Assembly: GCA_934045075.1 (NCBI GenBank)
Contig: OW203732.1
Span: 3,265,501-3,329,500, forward strand
Origin: Yponomeuta sedellus
Lineage: Eukaryota; Arthropoda; Insecta; Lepidoptera; Yponomeutidae
Direction: 5' to 3'
DNA length: 64,000 nucleotides
This document shows, piece by piece, positions 20,685 to 31,230 of this stretch. The position numbers and the translations under genes were made by a program. Within the stretch, counting starts at the first letter, position 1; each line of letters starts with the position of its first letter. The notes below the pieces were generated by a model. It made no database searches, had not been told where the DNA came from, and saw only the letters and a list, made by a program, of their open reading frames with translations.

Positions 20685-20945
20685 CGGTAGTAGAGGAGTG
20701 GTGTAGAGCGCCGGCTTCTCAATCGGGAGGTCGTGGGTTCGAACCCCGGCATGTACCAATGAGTTTGTTTTCTAAGTTATGTACATTTGTAAAATTATAG
20801 TAGCAATACTACTCGCTGACGGTGAAGGAAAACATCGTAAGGAAACCCTAGTGTCTGAGGTGTTAGCGTACCTCAGCGCTTGCTACGTACAATGGCCCAA
20901 CTATGAGGCTAAGTGCGGAAATCTCAGGTCTAACTAACTATAGCC
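20685..20945 (+). mobile_element. TS-D-type SINE
   Basis: tRNA-like head ('gtgtagagcgccggcttctc', 'gtgggttcgaaccccggc') followed by 'atgtaccaatgagtttgtt', the 'ggtgaaggaaaacatcgtaa' body and 'cctcagcgcttgc'. The head differs from the 118-505 copy although the bodies agree. Confidence 0.7.
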
Positions 20946-21259
20946 TGAAGAAGTTGTTATCATGAAGTTAAGTCCTTCGTTTAAATCTTTCGTTCTCGAA
21001 CTGCCCACGTCAATTTTTTGAACTGTTTTGTTGACTTAGCTTCGAGGAACCGCGTTAGGGGGACGAAAATCGAGCCTCACTTTAGCTATGCGACAACCAT
21101 CACTAACGACAACTTAACGATATATTTGTTTAACGTCATCGCGTCCCTGTTTGAGGCCAAGTTTTTACGGGCGCCCGCGATTTACAGTTGTGCCATTCTG
21201 TCCTATGGCTTTAATGTAACTTCATATACCTATTTTTACCTATTTTAACGCCAACGTTA
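20946..21259. other. Unassigned stretch
   Basis: No recognised coding or repeat content. Confidence 0.4.
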
Positions 21260-21490
21260 TACGAATCGCTCGGAGCCCCGGCTACCTGAGTGACTAAACG
21301 CCTGTGGCATCTTTTTGGGTGGTTCCGTGCTTCGTAAGACACGTTAAGGCCGGCTTGAAAACTTCAGACAGTAAGACCAGCCACTGGTCTTGCAAGCCTT
21401 CACCAATCCGGACTTGGCCCCTGTAGTGGAGTATGGCCTATACCTTCCTCAGGGAAGTGACGTGTGCCGCTCGGTGGGGCATAATGGTTT
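21260..21490 (+). mobile_element. 5S-SINE, second head type, internally deleted
   Basis: Starts 'gaatcgctcggagccccggc', the second head type also seen at 30805, 32954 and 48366. The 5S-like core is deleted here. The body (gtgcttcgtaagacacgtta) and tail (ctcggtggggcataatgg) remain. Confidence 0.7.
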
Positions 21491-21584
21491 TATGATGATA
21501 CAGGTCCTTAGTTTGATTTTTATATCGTTGAGTAGATCATCTCAGATCATCTTGACTTGTGTCACAGGTGCCAAAGCACCGCAC

Positions 21585-21880
21585 GGGTTAGTGCATTAAA
21601 ATAAAAATAGTATAATCATGTGGGTACAGTGATATCGTTCCGATGTTAAACCTAACTGCAAAGTAGGTAGTCGGGGCTGTAAGTAATGCAATTTGCTTAA
21701 GTCAGATGTCGCTGCCTGTACGTAATACAGAGAATAGTGTAAAGAGGTTCGAAATTTCACTGATGCCGTGAGTCGCCCATTGGTTCAATTGGTAGAGCGC
21801 TGGCACGGATAGCCAGAGGTTGCGGGTTCGAATACCGGCATGGGTGAAATTTTTAGCCTCTAAATAGGTTTTTAAATCAT
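21585..21880 (+). mobile_element. TS-A SINE, full permuted unit
   Basis: Begins in the tail motif (gcacgggttagtgcattaaa), continues through the linker (tgggtacagtgatatcgttc, gtaatgcaatttgcttaagt) and the tRNA-like core, and ends 'ctctaaataggtttttaaa'. Matches the 308-bp repeat unit defined at 51686-51993. Confidence 0.8.
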
Positions 21881-21903
21881 AACTGGTTTTGTAATTATAC
21901 TAT

Positions 21904-22050
21904 TTTTATTTTTAATGCACTAACCCGTGCTAAGGACAATTTTAAAAACCTATTTAGAGGCTAAAAATTCCACCCATGCCGGGATTCGAACCCGCGACCT
22001 CTGGCTATCCGTGCCAGCTCTCTTCCAACTGAGCTAATGGGCGACTCACT
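21904..22050 (-). mobile_element. TS-A SINE, minus strand
   Basis: Minus-strand copy of the 'ttagctcagttgg' subtype, with tail, inverted terminus and core in order. It faces the copy at 21585-21880, so the two form a long inverted pair with a spacer of about 25 bp. Confidence 0.8.
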
Positions 22051-22159
22051 GGTTTTATAAAACATTTGTATCTAAAAGTGTATCACAAAGCAAAATGCGA
22101 GTATATAAAATGAAAAATCCTTCAACCTTCTAATAAATCTAAAACAATCTGGGCTATTA

Positions 22160-24105
22160 TAAATAAATACTGGTGAATCCAAATTGGGAGATCGCGAATT
22201 TGCACTTAACATAAATAATAAATTAATAACCTCAAATGAAGACATTGCTGCGGCTTTTGAACAGGTCTTTACAAATGTTCCAATTATAACGACAGCTCCT
22301 TTAGACTCTTCTCCAGCTCTTGCTGAAACTATTTTGAAAGACAATGTCCCCCCATGCGATCACGATTTTTTGTTTGATTATATTGAAGCTCATACCGTGA
22401 TTAAATCGTTTAAAAAGCTAAAGCTTAAAAAAACTGAAGATTTGTGGGGTATGTCAGTAACAGTAGTTAGCTCAGTAATCGACACCCTAGCACCCTATTT
22501 AGCCAGAATCTTTAACAAATGTCTAGATGAGGGTATATTCCCAGATCTAATGAAATATAGTAGGCTCGTTCCTTTATTTAAAAGTGGTGATAAGCAAGAT
22601 CCTTCAAATTTCAGACCAGTCTCGGTTCTACCCGTTTTGAGTAAAATATTCGAGAAGATAGTTCTAGGTCAACTGCTTACACACTTCAATGACTACCAAC
22701 TTCTCCATGGTCAGCAATTCGGCTTTACGCAAGGGCGCTCTACAACGGACGCCGGCGTCATGTTAGTTAAACATATATTTAGTGCATGGGAAGATCGCAA
22801 GGATGCTATAGGCGTATTCTGTGACTTGTCAAAAGCATTTGATTGCGTTGACCATAAAACACTTCTTTTAAAATTAAAGCACTATGGTATAAACGGGAAT
22901 AGCCTAAAACTTATGACATCTTATTTAGAAGGAAGAATTCAAAGAGCTATATAAATAGAACTAAATCTTCAGGGTCAGAGGTCAGGATAGGAGTACCACA
23001 GGATCGATTTTGGGGCCGTTCCTCTTCCTCGTATATGTAAATGATGTGCCGTTCATGGTTCAAAATATGTCAGAGATAGTATTATTTGCAGATGACACGT
23101 CACTTATTTTCAAAATTAAGAGACAAGAAGATGACCTTGACAATACTAATGCTGCTCTCTCTCAGGTACTAAACTGGTTTACGTCTAATAACTTATTGTT
23201 ATATTCAAAAAAGACAAAATGTATAAAATTTACTCTACCAAATGTCAAAGTAGTTGACAGCAAAGTTATATTGGGAAGGGACAAACTAGAACTTATCGAA
23301 GAGACTGTATCACAATTGATGCAAAGCTTCAATGGGGTCCTCATTATAGAAAAATTGGCAAATAGGCTTAGCTCTGCAACATATGCTGTTAAAAGAATTA
23401 GGAACTAACTGACGTCGCAACTGCCAGGCTTGTTTATTTTAGTTACTTCCATAGTATCATGTCCTACGGCATACTATTGTGGGGACGGGCAGCGGACATT
23501 GAGACCATCTTCGTCTTGCAGAAAAGAGCGATCAGATTCATCTAAAAGCTAGGCAGTAGAGACTCGTTAAGAGAATTCTTTAAAGAAACAAACATCCTGA
23601 CAGTTGCCAGCCAGTATATCTATGAAAATATAATGTATGTCAGGAAAAATATTAGCAACTTTAAAACTGCAGGTAGCCAACATAATGTAAATACTAGAAA
23701 TAAACATAAACTTTTGATCCCAAGATTTAGGCTGGCAAAAGTTAATACATCCTTCATGGGGCATTGTATACGCTTCTACAATAAAATCCCTGAAGATATA
23801 TTAAGTTTGACTGAAGTGCGGTTCAAAAAATTTTTAAAGTACACTTTGTGCCAAAAGAGCTACTATAATATTAAGGTGACAATGATGTCTGGAGTTCAAG
23901 CATGTAAAATTCACGAGTTTTGTAGAATCTGTGTAAATTCTGTTACTTAATTAAGGAATTTGAAAAGACTAAGTTTGGAGTTTTTTTGTCCATTTTTTCT
24001 CCAAAATGATCCAGATTTTGAAATGGACACCTAGTTTGACTTGTAACGTTCATTAAGCCGCAGTATCTGCGCTACTTTGAATAAAACCTTTTCATTTCAT
24101 TTGAA
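22160..24105 (+). pseudogene. FADD LINE reverse transcriptase, longest copy
   Basis: The RT palm and fingers are readable: AYLARIFNKCLDEGIFPDLM-like region, PSNFRPVSVLPVLSKIFEK, QFGFTQGRSTTDA, CDLSKAFDCVDHKTL, then in another frame LFADDTSL (about 23083-23105), NWFTSNNLLLYSKKTKCIKF and, downstream, RLAKVNTSFMGHCIRFYNK. FADD replaces the more usual YADD. Lesions: a stop and frameshift at about 22952-22956, loss of one G in the GVPQGS motif near 23002, a deletion near 23310 and a stop near 23545. The family 3' UTR ends about 24105. No endonuclease domain is seen upstream, so the copy is 5'-truncated. Best guess is a CR1/jockey-group LINE; the exact clade needs a tree. Confidence 0.85.
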
Positions 24106-24484
24106 CATGAGAAAACTGACTACATATAGTATTTATTGAAAAATGTCATATGCAAACAAAAGAATACCTTAAACTATATAAATCCACAACAGTATTATAT
24201 TAGTATATAAGCTAAATATAAGCTAAATGGTCATTTAAAAAAAAAAAAAACAAAATTACACAAACAAAATAAGATTAGTCAATCAAACCGCCCCGAGACA
24301 TATCCGACCCAAAGGTTCCCATAACGCTGGCAGCATTACCGCGCTGCACTGCTAGGGATATCCTCTGCATCAAATATGCTCCGGAGCGGTAGTCCAAGCC
24401 GCGGTTCCTCAGACGGTTCGATTTTTAGAACCTAGGAACTTTAATCGATTTCCGCTAAAAACGGCCATTTCTGGCGGAAAATTA
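24106..24484. other. Unassigned stretch
   Basis: Includes an A-run at 24239-24251. Nothing else recognised. Confidence 0.4.
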
Positions 24485-24665
24485 TTCTGTTCTGTTCTGT
24501 TCTGCTCTGTTCTGCTCTGCTCTGCTCTGCTCTGCTCCGCTCCGCTCCGCTCCGCTCCGCTCCGCTCCGCTCTGCTCTGCTCTGCTCTGCTCTGCTCTGC
24601 TCTGCTCTGCTCTGCTCTGCTCTGCTCTGTCCTGTTCCGTTCTGTTCAGTTCTGTTCCGTTCTAT
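24485..24665. repeat. Pentanucleotide microsatellite (TCTGY)n
   Basis: About 35 units of TCTGT, TCTGC and TCCGC in blocks: TCTGT at the left, TCTGC, then a TCCGC block (about 24535-24570), TCTGC again and TCTGT/TCCGT at the right. The block order is near symmetrical. Confidence 0.9.
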
Positions 24666-25599
24666 TCACGTTCACGTTCTAGTTCATCCCGAATCACCTT
24701 AAACAACGGCCGTGGAAGCCGACAAAACCTACTCGTATTTTTTTTTTCAAGAGCAGTCTAATTCCCTATGGTAAATCAAACTCTGAAGCAGCGCTAATCC
24801 AATGAATAAAATGAACTCTCCGTATGTGGGTTAGTACGTAAGTACTTTTCGGTCCCTAGCTCACTAAGAGAGTACAAACTACCGTATATCAAAACAAATT
24901 ACATAAGTACCGATGTAAGCTGTGCCTCTAAAGACACAGCGTGTCTTTCTTGTTAATATTGGGTCCATAACAAAGTTATCAGCAAGTTCTGTGAAGTTTC
25001 GTCGGTGGCTCAAGCAGAGTGTGAAGTTACAGGAACGAGCAGTATTTTACTAAAGGAAATCGATAACAAATGTATCTTAGGGCACTTGCTTTAAAATATA
25101 TTTAGTTTGGGTAATGCTGAAAACAAAAGATTTAAAGCGACAAATAAATTAGGACGGAGGGGGATGTAGTCTACATTGTAGGGTCTAAAAATAGCTGTCA
25201 CAGCTGTTAAGATTTGTAACGATCGCTTTTTGAAAAAAAACGTATCATAAAACAAGCTATCACTTTATTCCATAAGGTTGCGCTTGTTAGCACCCGGAAG
25301 CGCCTAGACCCGCTGTTACTTGTACCACACACTGACTCCAACTTCAGGGATGTCCCACGAAAAGGACTTGGGGGCCATAAATTTTTGCCCGCCCGCATCC
25401 GTCCGAGGATTTATGCGTTGTGATATAGGCACTGTAGCTAATAGAATCACTATAACATTATTAAACTTTACCTTACTGTCCCCCGATATTGGATCTTGGC
25501 CTGTCTGTTAGATGGTATCATTATTTATCGTAGGCAGGTTGAGATAGTGGGGTCGGTAGCAGTGGCGGTGATAGGGGAGCGGTTGAATGCCGTCGGCTT
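24666..25599. other. Unassigned stretch
   Basis: No motif, repeat or coding family recognised. Several short open frames carry no features. Confidence 0.4.
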
Positions 25600-25728
25600 C
25601 TTATTGGGGAGTATAGAGATTCGTTAAGAGATTTCTTTAAAGAAACTAACATCCTGACAGTTGCCAGTCAGTATATATATGAAAACATTATGTACGTTAG
25701 GAAAAATATCAGTAACTTTAAAACTTTT
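25600..25728 (+). pseudogene. FADD LINE fragment
   Basis: 'gagattcgttaagagatttc', 'ctgacagttgccagtcagta' and 'ttatgtacgttaggaaaaat' match the family between the LGSRDSLR and VRKNISNFKT regions. Both ends are lost. Confidence 0.7.
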
Positions 25729-25769
25729 TTGCCACAATATCAATAGCGGCAAATCTATTTTAAAAAAAA

Positions 25770-25828
25770 CCCGAGCTAAGGTTTGGCATGGGTGGAATTT
25801 GTAGGCTCTAAATAGGTTTTTAAAAATA
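25770..25828 (+). mobile_element. TS-A SINE scrap
   Basis: 'cccgagctaagg', then 'ggcatgggtggaatttgtag' and 'ctctaaataggtttttaaa': two separate parts of the family joined by deletion. Confidence 0.55.
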
Positions 25829-25904
25829 GAATAACTTATCTTCTTTTAAAATACGTTTTTTTTTATAAAGCAAACGTAAAACCTTATTGTACATCTCTCT
25901 ATAC

Positions 25905-26290
25905 GTGTAGCCTATGGACTAATTATACGCGAAAGTCGCTTAGCGCCCTTCGCGTCCAGTACAACAATGCCCTGAGGGTGCTGTTGCGGCTGCCGCGCTG
26001 GTGCAGTGCGTCGGATATGTTCGCGCGTGCGCGCGTCGCCGGGTTTCACGGCACACTGCGCGCGCGCTGCGCCGGTACGCTTGACAGGCTGCGCGCCAGC
26101 ACCAACGGCATCCTGCGTGGAATAGCGGACCGATCTGACGGTCGATTCTTGGCGCATTGGACTATGATCCATGTAAATAGTAATACTAAGTACTAACATA
26201 TGTAGTTAAGTTTATAATTGTTACTAACACCCTTTTGTTTTGTTTGTTTTTATATGGACCTAAGTTGTTCGAAATAAATGCTATATTATT
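25905..26290 (+). pseudogene. LINE C-terminal fragment (LLRLPRWCSASDMFARA type)
   Basis: The frame reads LRVLLRLPRWCSASDMFAR, then STNGILRGIADRSDGRFL and a stop near 26196. This is the extreme C-terminus of a lepidopteran LINE that I recognise in style but cannot place in a clade. The GC content is clearly higher than in the surroundings. The 3' UTR ends in (ATT)n at 26284-26300. Confidence 0.6.
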
Positions 26291-26368
26291 ATTATTATTA
26301 ACCTCTACGACAACTACCTTACAACCTACAATCTAGAAACTGTTGTAGAATGTGGATACTACGTTCTA

Positions 26369-26624
26369 CAGTCTATTTATTCTTACTTGTCCAATTTAGT
26401 AAACAAGATTCTACCCTTAAACTGTGACTTTTTAGTGCAAACCTGCCATATTTCCATAAATGAAGTAACCTGGAACACTTTTATGATAACACGCTGCCAT
26501 TTTTCTAAACATAGTTCATGATAGTTCATGAATTTGCGTGAAAATGTCTAGTTTAGGCATCTAATCTCAATTTTAAGGTAAGAATATTGTTTACTAAATT
26601 GGACAAGTAAGAATAAATAGACTG
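26369..26624. mobile_element. Tc1/mariner-like MITE, copy 2
   Basis: 256 bp between TA sites (26367-26368 and 26625-26626), CAGTCTATTTATTC ends, about 45-bp inverted repeats. It agrees with copy 1 at 13156 over nearly its whole length. Confidence 0.85.
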
Positions 26625-27000
26625 TAGGATGTGTGTTCTCGTTATAATATATTAAGTTGTAGGCTGTATAGAGTTCTAGGCGAGATATCATACATTTGAA
26701 GGTTTTTGATGCTTACTTTTTAATAACACTGTATTAAGAAACAAGTTATGATTTTTATAATACATTTGCTCGTAAACGGCCAATTTCTATATTTATTGTA
26801 TCTCATTACCTACTTGTAATGTAAAAAGCAAGAGCTTTTTAATTAGATAAAACGCACGTTTTATCAAGATGCTCCGTCTAAAACGTCTAAACCTTTTTAA
26901 ATCTTAGCAGATTTTTTAAGTCAGAGAAAGGTTAACATTTTATGAATAAAAATAACTTTGGGAGATCATAATCAATTTTTCAAAATTTTCTAATTACTTT
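26625..27000. other. Unassigned AT-rich stretch
   Basis: No shared repeat seen. Confidence 0.4.
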
Positions 27001-27260
27001 CTTCTTCTTTTTCAAGCTATATTAGTACACTGCTGGACATAGCCCTCCCCTAATGAGCGCCATAGCGCAAAGTTGTGCCATCATTGGGGGGTAATGCCCA
27101 TAATCCCCACGGTGGGCATGCGGGTTGGGGATTGCAGTTTAGTGGAATTGTTCTGCAGGGGACGCTGCTACCCGCCCCCGGTTTGTGTCCCTTAGTCGCC
27201 TTTTACGACACCCGGGGAAGAATTTGGGTCGGTGCTATTCTCTAGGCCGACACCACACAG
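27001..27260 (-). pseudogene. QQW LINE 3' fragment, second type
   Basis: Minus-strand match to 29225-29445: 'agccctcccctaatgagcgc' first, then 'ggtaatgcccataatcccca' and 'gtgtcccttagtcgcctttt'. Last part of the ORF plus 3' UTR. Confidence 0.6.
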
Positions 27261-27480
27261 CAAACTACTTCTAACTACATTATCAAGTGATAAAAGATTT
27301 ATTCGTTTAAGAAAGTCCGAGTTTTGTTCATTTCCTCGTAAATATATTATAAAACGTCGTATGACATACGTACGGTTTGATAATTAGAGCCTCTGCTGTT
27401 TTGTAGCCCTCTAATGGTTAGGGCAATATCGCCTCGGCTGTAATTTTTTACATACCGCACTCTCGTATATCGTACCCAGC

Positions 27481-27960
27481 TGGTGCCCGCGACTTCGTCT
27501 ACGCAGGATTATCGGGTGGATTATTTCCTACTTTTTCATAAAGGTATTCCCACTTAAGTGGAGCTGGGCTGGTCACATTTGCCGGATAGATCCGAACCGG
27601 TATGCGAAAATCGCCACCGAGTGGACACCAGTTGGACGGCGAAGTCGTGGCCGACCGCGACGGAGATGGCGGGATGACCTCGACAATCATCTCCAAGATT
27701 GGTCCCAGGTGGCGCTGGAGAGAACGGAATGGAGAAAGAGGGGGGAGGCCTTTTCCCAACAGTGGGACTCAAAACAGGTTAACAAAAAAAATATTCTCAC
27801 AATATCTGTATAAATTGTAGTTATTTTGATTGTGTTATTTTGATGTTTAAGCTATAGGTATTACTGTAAAGTTTCATTAAAATCCATTCAGTAGTTTTAG
27901 CGTGAATGAGTAACTAACCTCCATCCAGCCATACTTACAAACTTTCGCGTTTATAGTATT
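27481..27960. repeat. Lepidopteran short repeat interrupted by a LINE end
   Basis: Left part 'gtgcccgcgacttcgtctac' and right part from about 27862 ('aaagtttcattaaaatccat', 'tttagcgtgaatgagtaact', 'actttcgcgtttatagtatt') are the two ends of a very common lepidopteran repeat. The family is known to me by sight; the name is uncertain. Confidence 0.55.
27525..27785 (+). pseudogene. LINE C-terminal fragment (RGRPRRRWRDDLDNH type)
   Basis: The frame reads RSRGRPRRRWRDDLDNHLQD, then WRKRGEAFSQQWDSK, the C-terminus of a second lepidopteran LINE type. It sits inside the short repeat described for the surrounding interval. No stop interrupts the remaining codons but the RT core is absent. Confidence 0.65.
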
Positions 27961-28301
27961 CGATATCAACCCTTGTATGTCCCCACTGCTGGGGCACGGG
28001 TCTCTTCCTGCATCGCAGAAAGGTTAGGCTATACTCCACCATGGGGGCCAAGTCCGGATCGGTGGAGGATTGTAATACAGTGGCGGGCCTTACTGTCAGA
28101 AGTTATCAAGCCGCCCATAAGGCCTCTGACATGGCTGAACAACTGCCCTAACTTGACAGCCGGCACCAACGGAAGCGCTCGGATAAATGCCACTAACGGT
28201 AGTCACGGGACGGTCACCCATCTGCGTGACCGCGCCTGCTGTTGCTTAAATCAAGTGATTGATTCCAATCACTCGGTTCGCCTAGGCCACGAGCGCTTCG
28301 T
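27960..28301 (-). mobile_element. 5S-SINE, full length, minus strand
   Basis: Plus-strand text runs from the tail ('atcaacccttgtatgtcccc') to the head ('cgcctaggccacgagcgctt'). The 5S-like block is shortened. It abuts a TS-C SINE at its head side. Confidence 0.85.
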
Positions 28302-28310
28302 TTATTACGT

Positions 28311-28505
28311 TACATTACATTACATTTACATAAAAGCACATACATTGCTTTTGGCCACAATAGGATACCCTGTGTCGTGGGAACTAGAAACAACGACGTC
28401 ACAAACACGTAAACATCCAAGACCTGGGCTTTTTTTTGTCCCCAGCCGGAATTCGAACCCGGAACCTCTTGCATGGTAGGCAGATACCACTACGCCACAG
28501 AGTTC
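28311..28505 (-). mobile_element. TS-C SINE, minus strand
   Basis: An (ACATT)n tail at the left, then 'ataggataccctgtgtcgtg', 'acatccaagacctgggcttt' and the tRNA-like head complement ('cttgcatggtaggcagatac', 'cactacgccacagag'). Confidence 0.85.
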
Positions 28506-28795
28506 GTCGTTTTATAATATTAGTAGTTTATAGTATTAGTAAGGATATACTATTATTCCATTGATTCGCGACAGTTAGCACCCCCTAGCGCCCGAAGGCG
28601 TTAAGAAACAAAGAGATCGATCGGAAATGCAATCGCAGACAGACAGGCGGGAAATGCATTTAATGAAACTACTTTCGGAATTCCGCGCGATAGCCTGTGA
28701 TGTAGGTGCAAAGTTTTCATTGAAATGGCTCTCTGCAGCGAACCCCTCGATCTGGGTTTATTTGGATCTGGCAATTCTAACTTTCAGACCCATAA
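28506..28795. other. Unassigned stretch
   Basis: No recognised element. Confidence 0.4.
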
Positions 28796-28877
28796 ATATG
28801 TAACATAAAAGATTATTTAGATGACAATGATATCTGGAATTAAACTCAGAGTACAGAGCATGAGTTCTAGGTTTTAG

Positions 28878-29202
28878 AATCGTTATCAACCCTTGTATAT
28901 CCCCACTGCTGGGACACGGGTCTCTTCCTGCATTGCAGGAAGTCCGGATTGGTGGAGGATTGTAAGACAGTGGTGGGCCTTACTGTCAGAAGTTATCAAG
29001 CCGCCCATAAGGCCTCTGACATGGCTTAACGACTGCCATTATATGACAGCCGGCACCAACGGCTTAACGTGCCTTGCGAAGCACGGAAGCGCTCGGAAAA
29101 ATGCCACTAACGGTAGTCACGGGACGCTCATCCTCCCATCGTTGTTGCTTAACCAAGTGATTGATTCCAATCACTCGGTTCGCCTAGGCCACGAGCGCTT
29201 CA
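28878..29202 (-). mobile_element. 5S-SINE, minus strand
   Basis: Tail to head in plus-strand order, with a deletion joining 'cattgcagga' to 'agtccggattgg'. The 5S-like head is reduced but the outermost 'aggccacgagcgctt' is kept. Confidence 0.85.
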
Positions 29203-29219
29203 GGTTATTGTGAAGCCCA

Positions 29220-29445
29220 AATTATGTAAACCCAATTCTTCCCGCGGGTGTCGTATAAGGCGACTAAGGGACACAAACCGGGGGGTTGGCAGCAGCGCCG
29301 CCTGCAGTACAATTCCACCGAACTGCGAGCCCCAACCCGCATTCCCATCGTGGGGATTATGGGCATTACCCCCTATGATAGCACAACGTGGCGCTCTTTA
29401 GGGGAGGGCTATGTCCAACAGTGGACTAGTATAGCCTGATGACGA
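29220..29445 (+). pseudogene. QQW LINE 3' fragment, second type
   Basis: 'gtgtcgtataaggcgactaa', 'ggggattatgggcattaccc' and the coding end WRSLGEGYVQQWTSIA. 5'-truncated. It lies inside the FADD LINE 3' UTR. Confidence 0.65.
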
Positions 29446-29565
29446 TGTAAACTCTGTTCATTAAGGACTTTGAAAAGACAGGGGACCAGTGTCTGAATTG
29501 AGAAATTCGCTAAGTACTTATTTAACTGTAGTTCTGTACCTTAAAATTCTGTTTATTCTGAACTA

Positions 29566-29862
29566 AAGGAGGGCAAGCGGAATCTTAGCGGTCCCCTTCT
29601 CGGGTACAAGGATTTCCAAAAGCGACACATGAAGAGATGCAACATAGAGCCCTCCCGCTGGGAACGTTTGGCAGCACAGCAGCCAGAATGGCGCAGGATC
29701 GTAAACAGCCAAGTACGTGAGTTTGAGGTTCAGCGTAAAGTAGACCTTGATACCAAACGCGACCAGTTAAAGGCTTGCCCACCTGCTGCTATAACATATA
29801 ACTATGAGAACGGCATTTTCACGTGCCCTCAGTGTGCACGGAGTTTCGCCGCCATATATCTG
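29566..29862 (+). pseudogene. LINE C-terminal fragment with zinc-finger start
   Basis: The frame reads GPLLGYKDFQKRHMKRCNI, EPSRWERLAAQQPEWRRIV, RKVDLDTKRDQLKACPPAA and then FTCPQCARSF, the first half of a C2H2 finger typical of the C-terminus of a lepidopteran LINE. The second half of the finger (His residues) is lost at the MITE junction. Confidence 0.7.
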
Positions 29863-29866
29863 ATCA

Positions 29867-30173
29867 GAGTGCTTAGTGCGAGTTTGACAGATCCAATTGA
29901 ATAACTTTACTACAGCGTTAGTCGAGCATTGAGTAGTGAGTATGAGTAAGTTAACCGTTCGAACTGGCAAAACGCTATCACAGTACAACTCGCACTCGCG
30001 TTTATTCGTGTTTTGGCTGGTAAACGTGTTCACTTCTCAACGTAAACCATTACAACTCGCACTCAGCAATTTTAATTTCCATACTTGTCACTAGGTGGCG
30101 CTTCCTCGATGCCATAGAAATATGAGTTTACGTGAACGCGATCGAGTAGTTAAAAAACTCGCACTAAGCACTC
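29867..30173. mobile_element. MITE with GAGTGCTTAGTGCGAGTTT ends, copy 1
   Basis: 19-bp terminal inverted repeats enclose 307 bp. Internal 'caactcgcactc' motifs echo the ends. A same-length copy in opposite orientation lies at 49683-49989, and a 5'-damaged one at 50731-51024. No coding frame is shared in a meaningful way. The superfamily is not resolved because the target duplication is unclear. Confidence 0.8.
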
Positions 30174-30420
30174 TGGGGTCAAAGTGGTCGCCAAGGCCGA
30201 CAATCATAATTTTTCATTCATCTTAAAATTTCTCAGCAAAGAGCGTAACAGAACGTCACTTAAGTATTTACTTAGTGAAATTCTCAATTCAGAAACCGGC
30301 CCCAAGTTTGGAGTGTTTGTCCAATTTTCTCCAAAATTTATTTACATTACTTTCACATATTTTTACCTGTAACGTTCATTGAGTAATAGTTTTTGTGCTA
30401 TCTTGAATATATAATTTTAG

Positions 30421-30804
30421 ATTTTGATTAAAAGCGCGCTGTGATTTCCAAAGTGATTTCCGAAGAATCATTTTTTTCTGTGTACTCTTTACTCGGTTTT
30501 TTTCTGTGGGAAGAGCTTTGGTTACCTGCTTGCACAATGGTAAATCAGTGGCGTCAATAAATAATGCAATTATTAAAAGTCGATAAATACATAAAGATAC
30601 TTTTGCACCAGTTTGACATAACTATGAATAGTTGAAAAGGGGCCGACCCCTTTAAAATAACATAAAAGATGAAAATTAAAAGTAAAGTCTAAAAAATTTA
30701 CTAGCCACAGGAACAAAAAATAGGCAGGAAGGCGACCTGAGCCTCTGTCCTTTTCGTCACGTATCAATTTTAAGTGTACTTATGTACATTTCGCTCGCGG
30801 CTTC
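30421..30804. other. Unassigned stretch
   Basis: Nothing recognised. Confidence 0.4.
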
Positions 30805-31125
30805 GAATCGCTCGTAGCCCCGGCCGCCTGAGTGATCTTAAATGATCACGAAGGTTAAGCAACATAGGACATGAATGGGTCACCGTCTACCAGCCGTGCC
30901 GGCTGCCGTCGATAGATGGCTGTCGTTAAGCCAAGTCAGAGGCCTTAGGGCGGCTTGAAAACTTCTGACAGTAAGACCAGCCACTAGTCTTGCAAGCCTC
31001 CACCAATCCGGAATTGGCCTTCTCAAAGGAAGATATAGGCTATACTCCACCGAGTGTAGCCTATATCTTCCTTTTAGAAGAGACCCGTGCCCCTTGACGG
31101 TGGTGAGATAATGGGTTGCCGATGA
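30805..31125 (+). mobile_element. 5S-SINE, second head type, with internal hairpin
   Basis: Starts 'cgaatcgctcgtagccccgg'. 'gatcacgaaggttaagcaac' and 'atgaatgggtcaccg' are 5S-like. An inverted duplicate of 'aaggaagatataggcta' (arms 31019-31046 and 31054-31081) replaces part of the usual 'cccccgtggtgga' stretch. The tail is 'gtgagataatgggttg'. Confidence 0.8.
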
Positions 31126-31230
31126 AATGCCGAGGATGTACCTTTAAGTGCCTTTTTACAGGATATTTCTTATGTAATGTCCTGTTTAGTGTTTCGTGTG
31201 CAATAAAGTATAAGTCGTAAGTCATCGTAG

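Larger units (their letters stand above)
29483..30305. mobile_element. GGGCC-TIR element carrying a LINE piece and a MITE
   Basis: Outer ends 'gggaccagtgtctgaattga' and the complement of 'ggggccggtttctgaattga' match the family at 12301 over about 35-50 bp. The interior holds a LINE C-terminus (29566-29862) and a 307-bp MITE (29867-30173). Target bases around it correspond to TAA in the intact FADD LINE paralogue. Confidence 0.65.
28796..30420 (+). pseudogene. FADD LINE 3' UTR broken by several insertions
   Basis: Three blocks of one FADD LINE 3' end can be aligned to 8680-8900: 28796-28877 ('aaaagattatttagatgaca'), 29445-29480 ('ttcattaaggactttgaaaa') and 30304-30420 ('aagtttggagtgtttgtcca', 'tgtaacgttcattgag'). 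The gaps are filled by a 5S-SINE, a QQW LINE end and a TIR element that itself carries two pieces. Confidence 0.7.

Noticed and set aside
24485..24665. CRISPR-like array
   Set aside because: Direct 5-bp units without spacers in a eukaryotic genome: a microsatellite.
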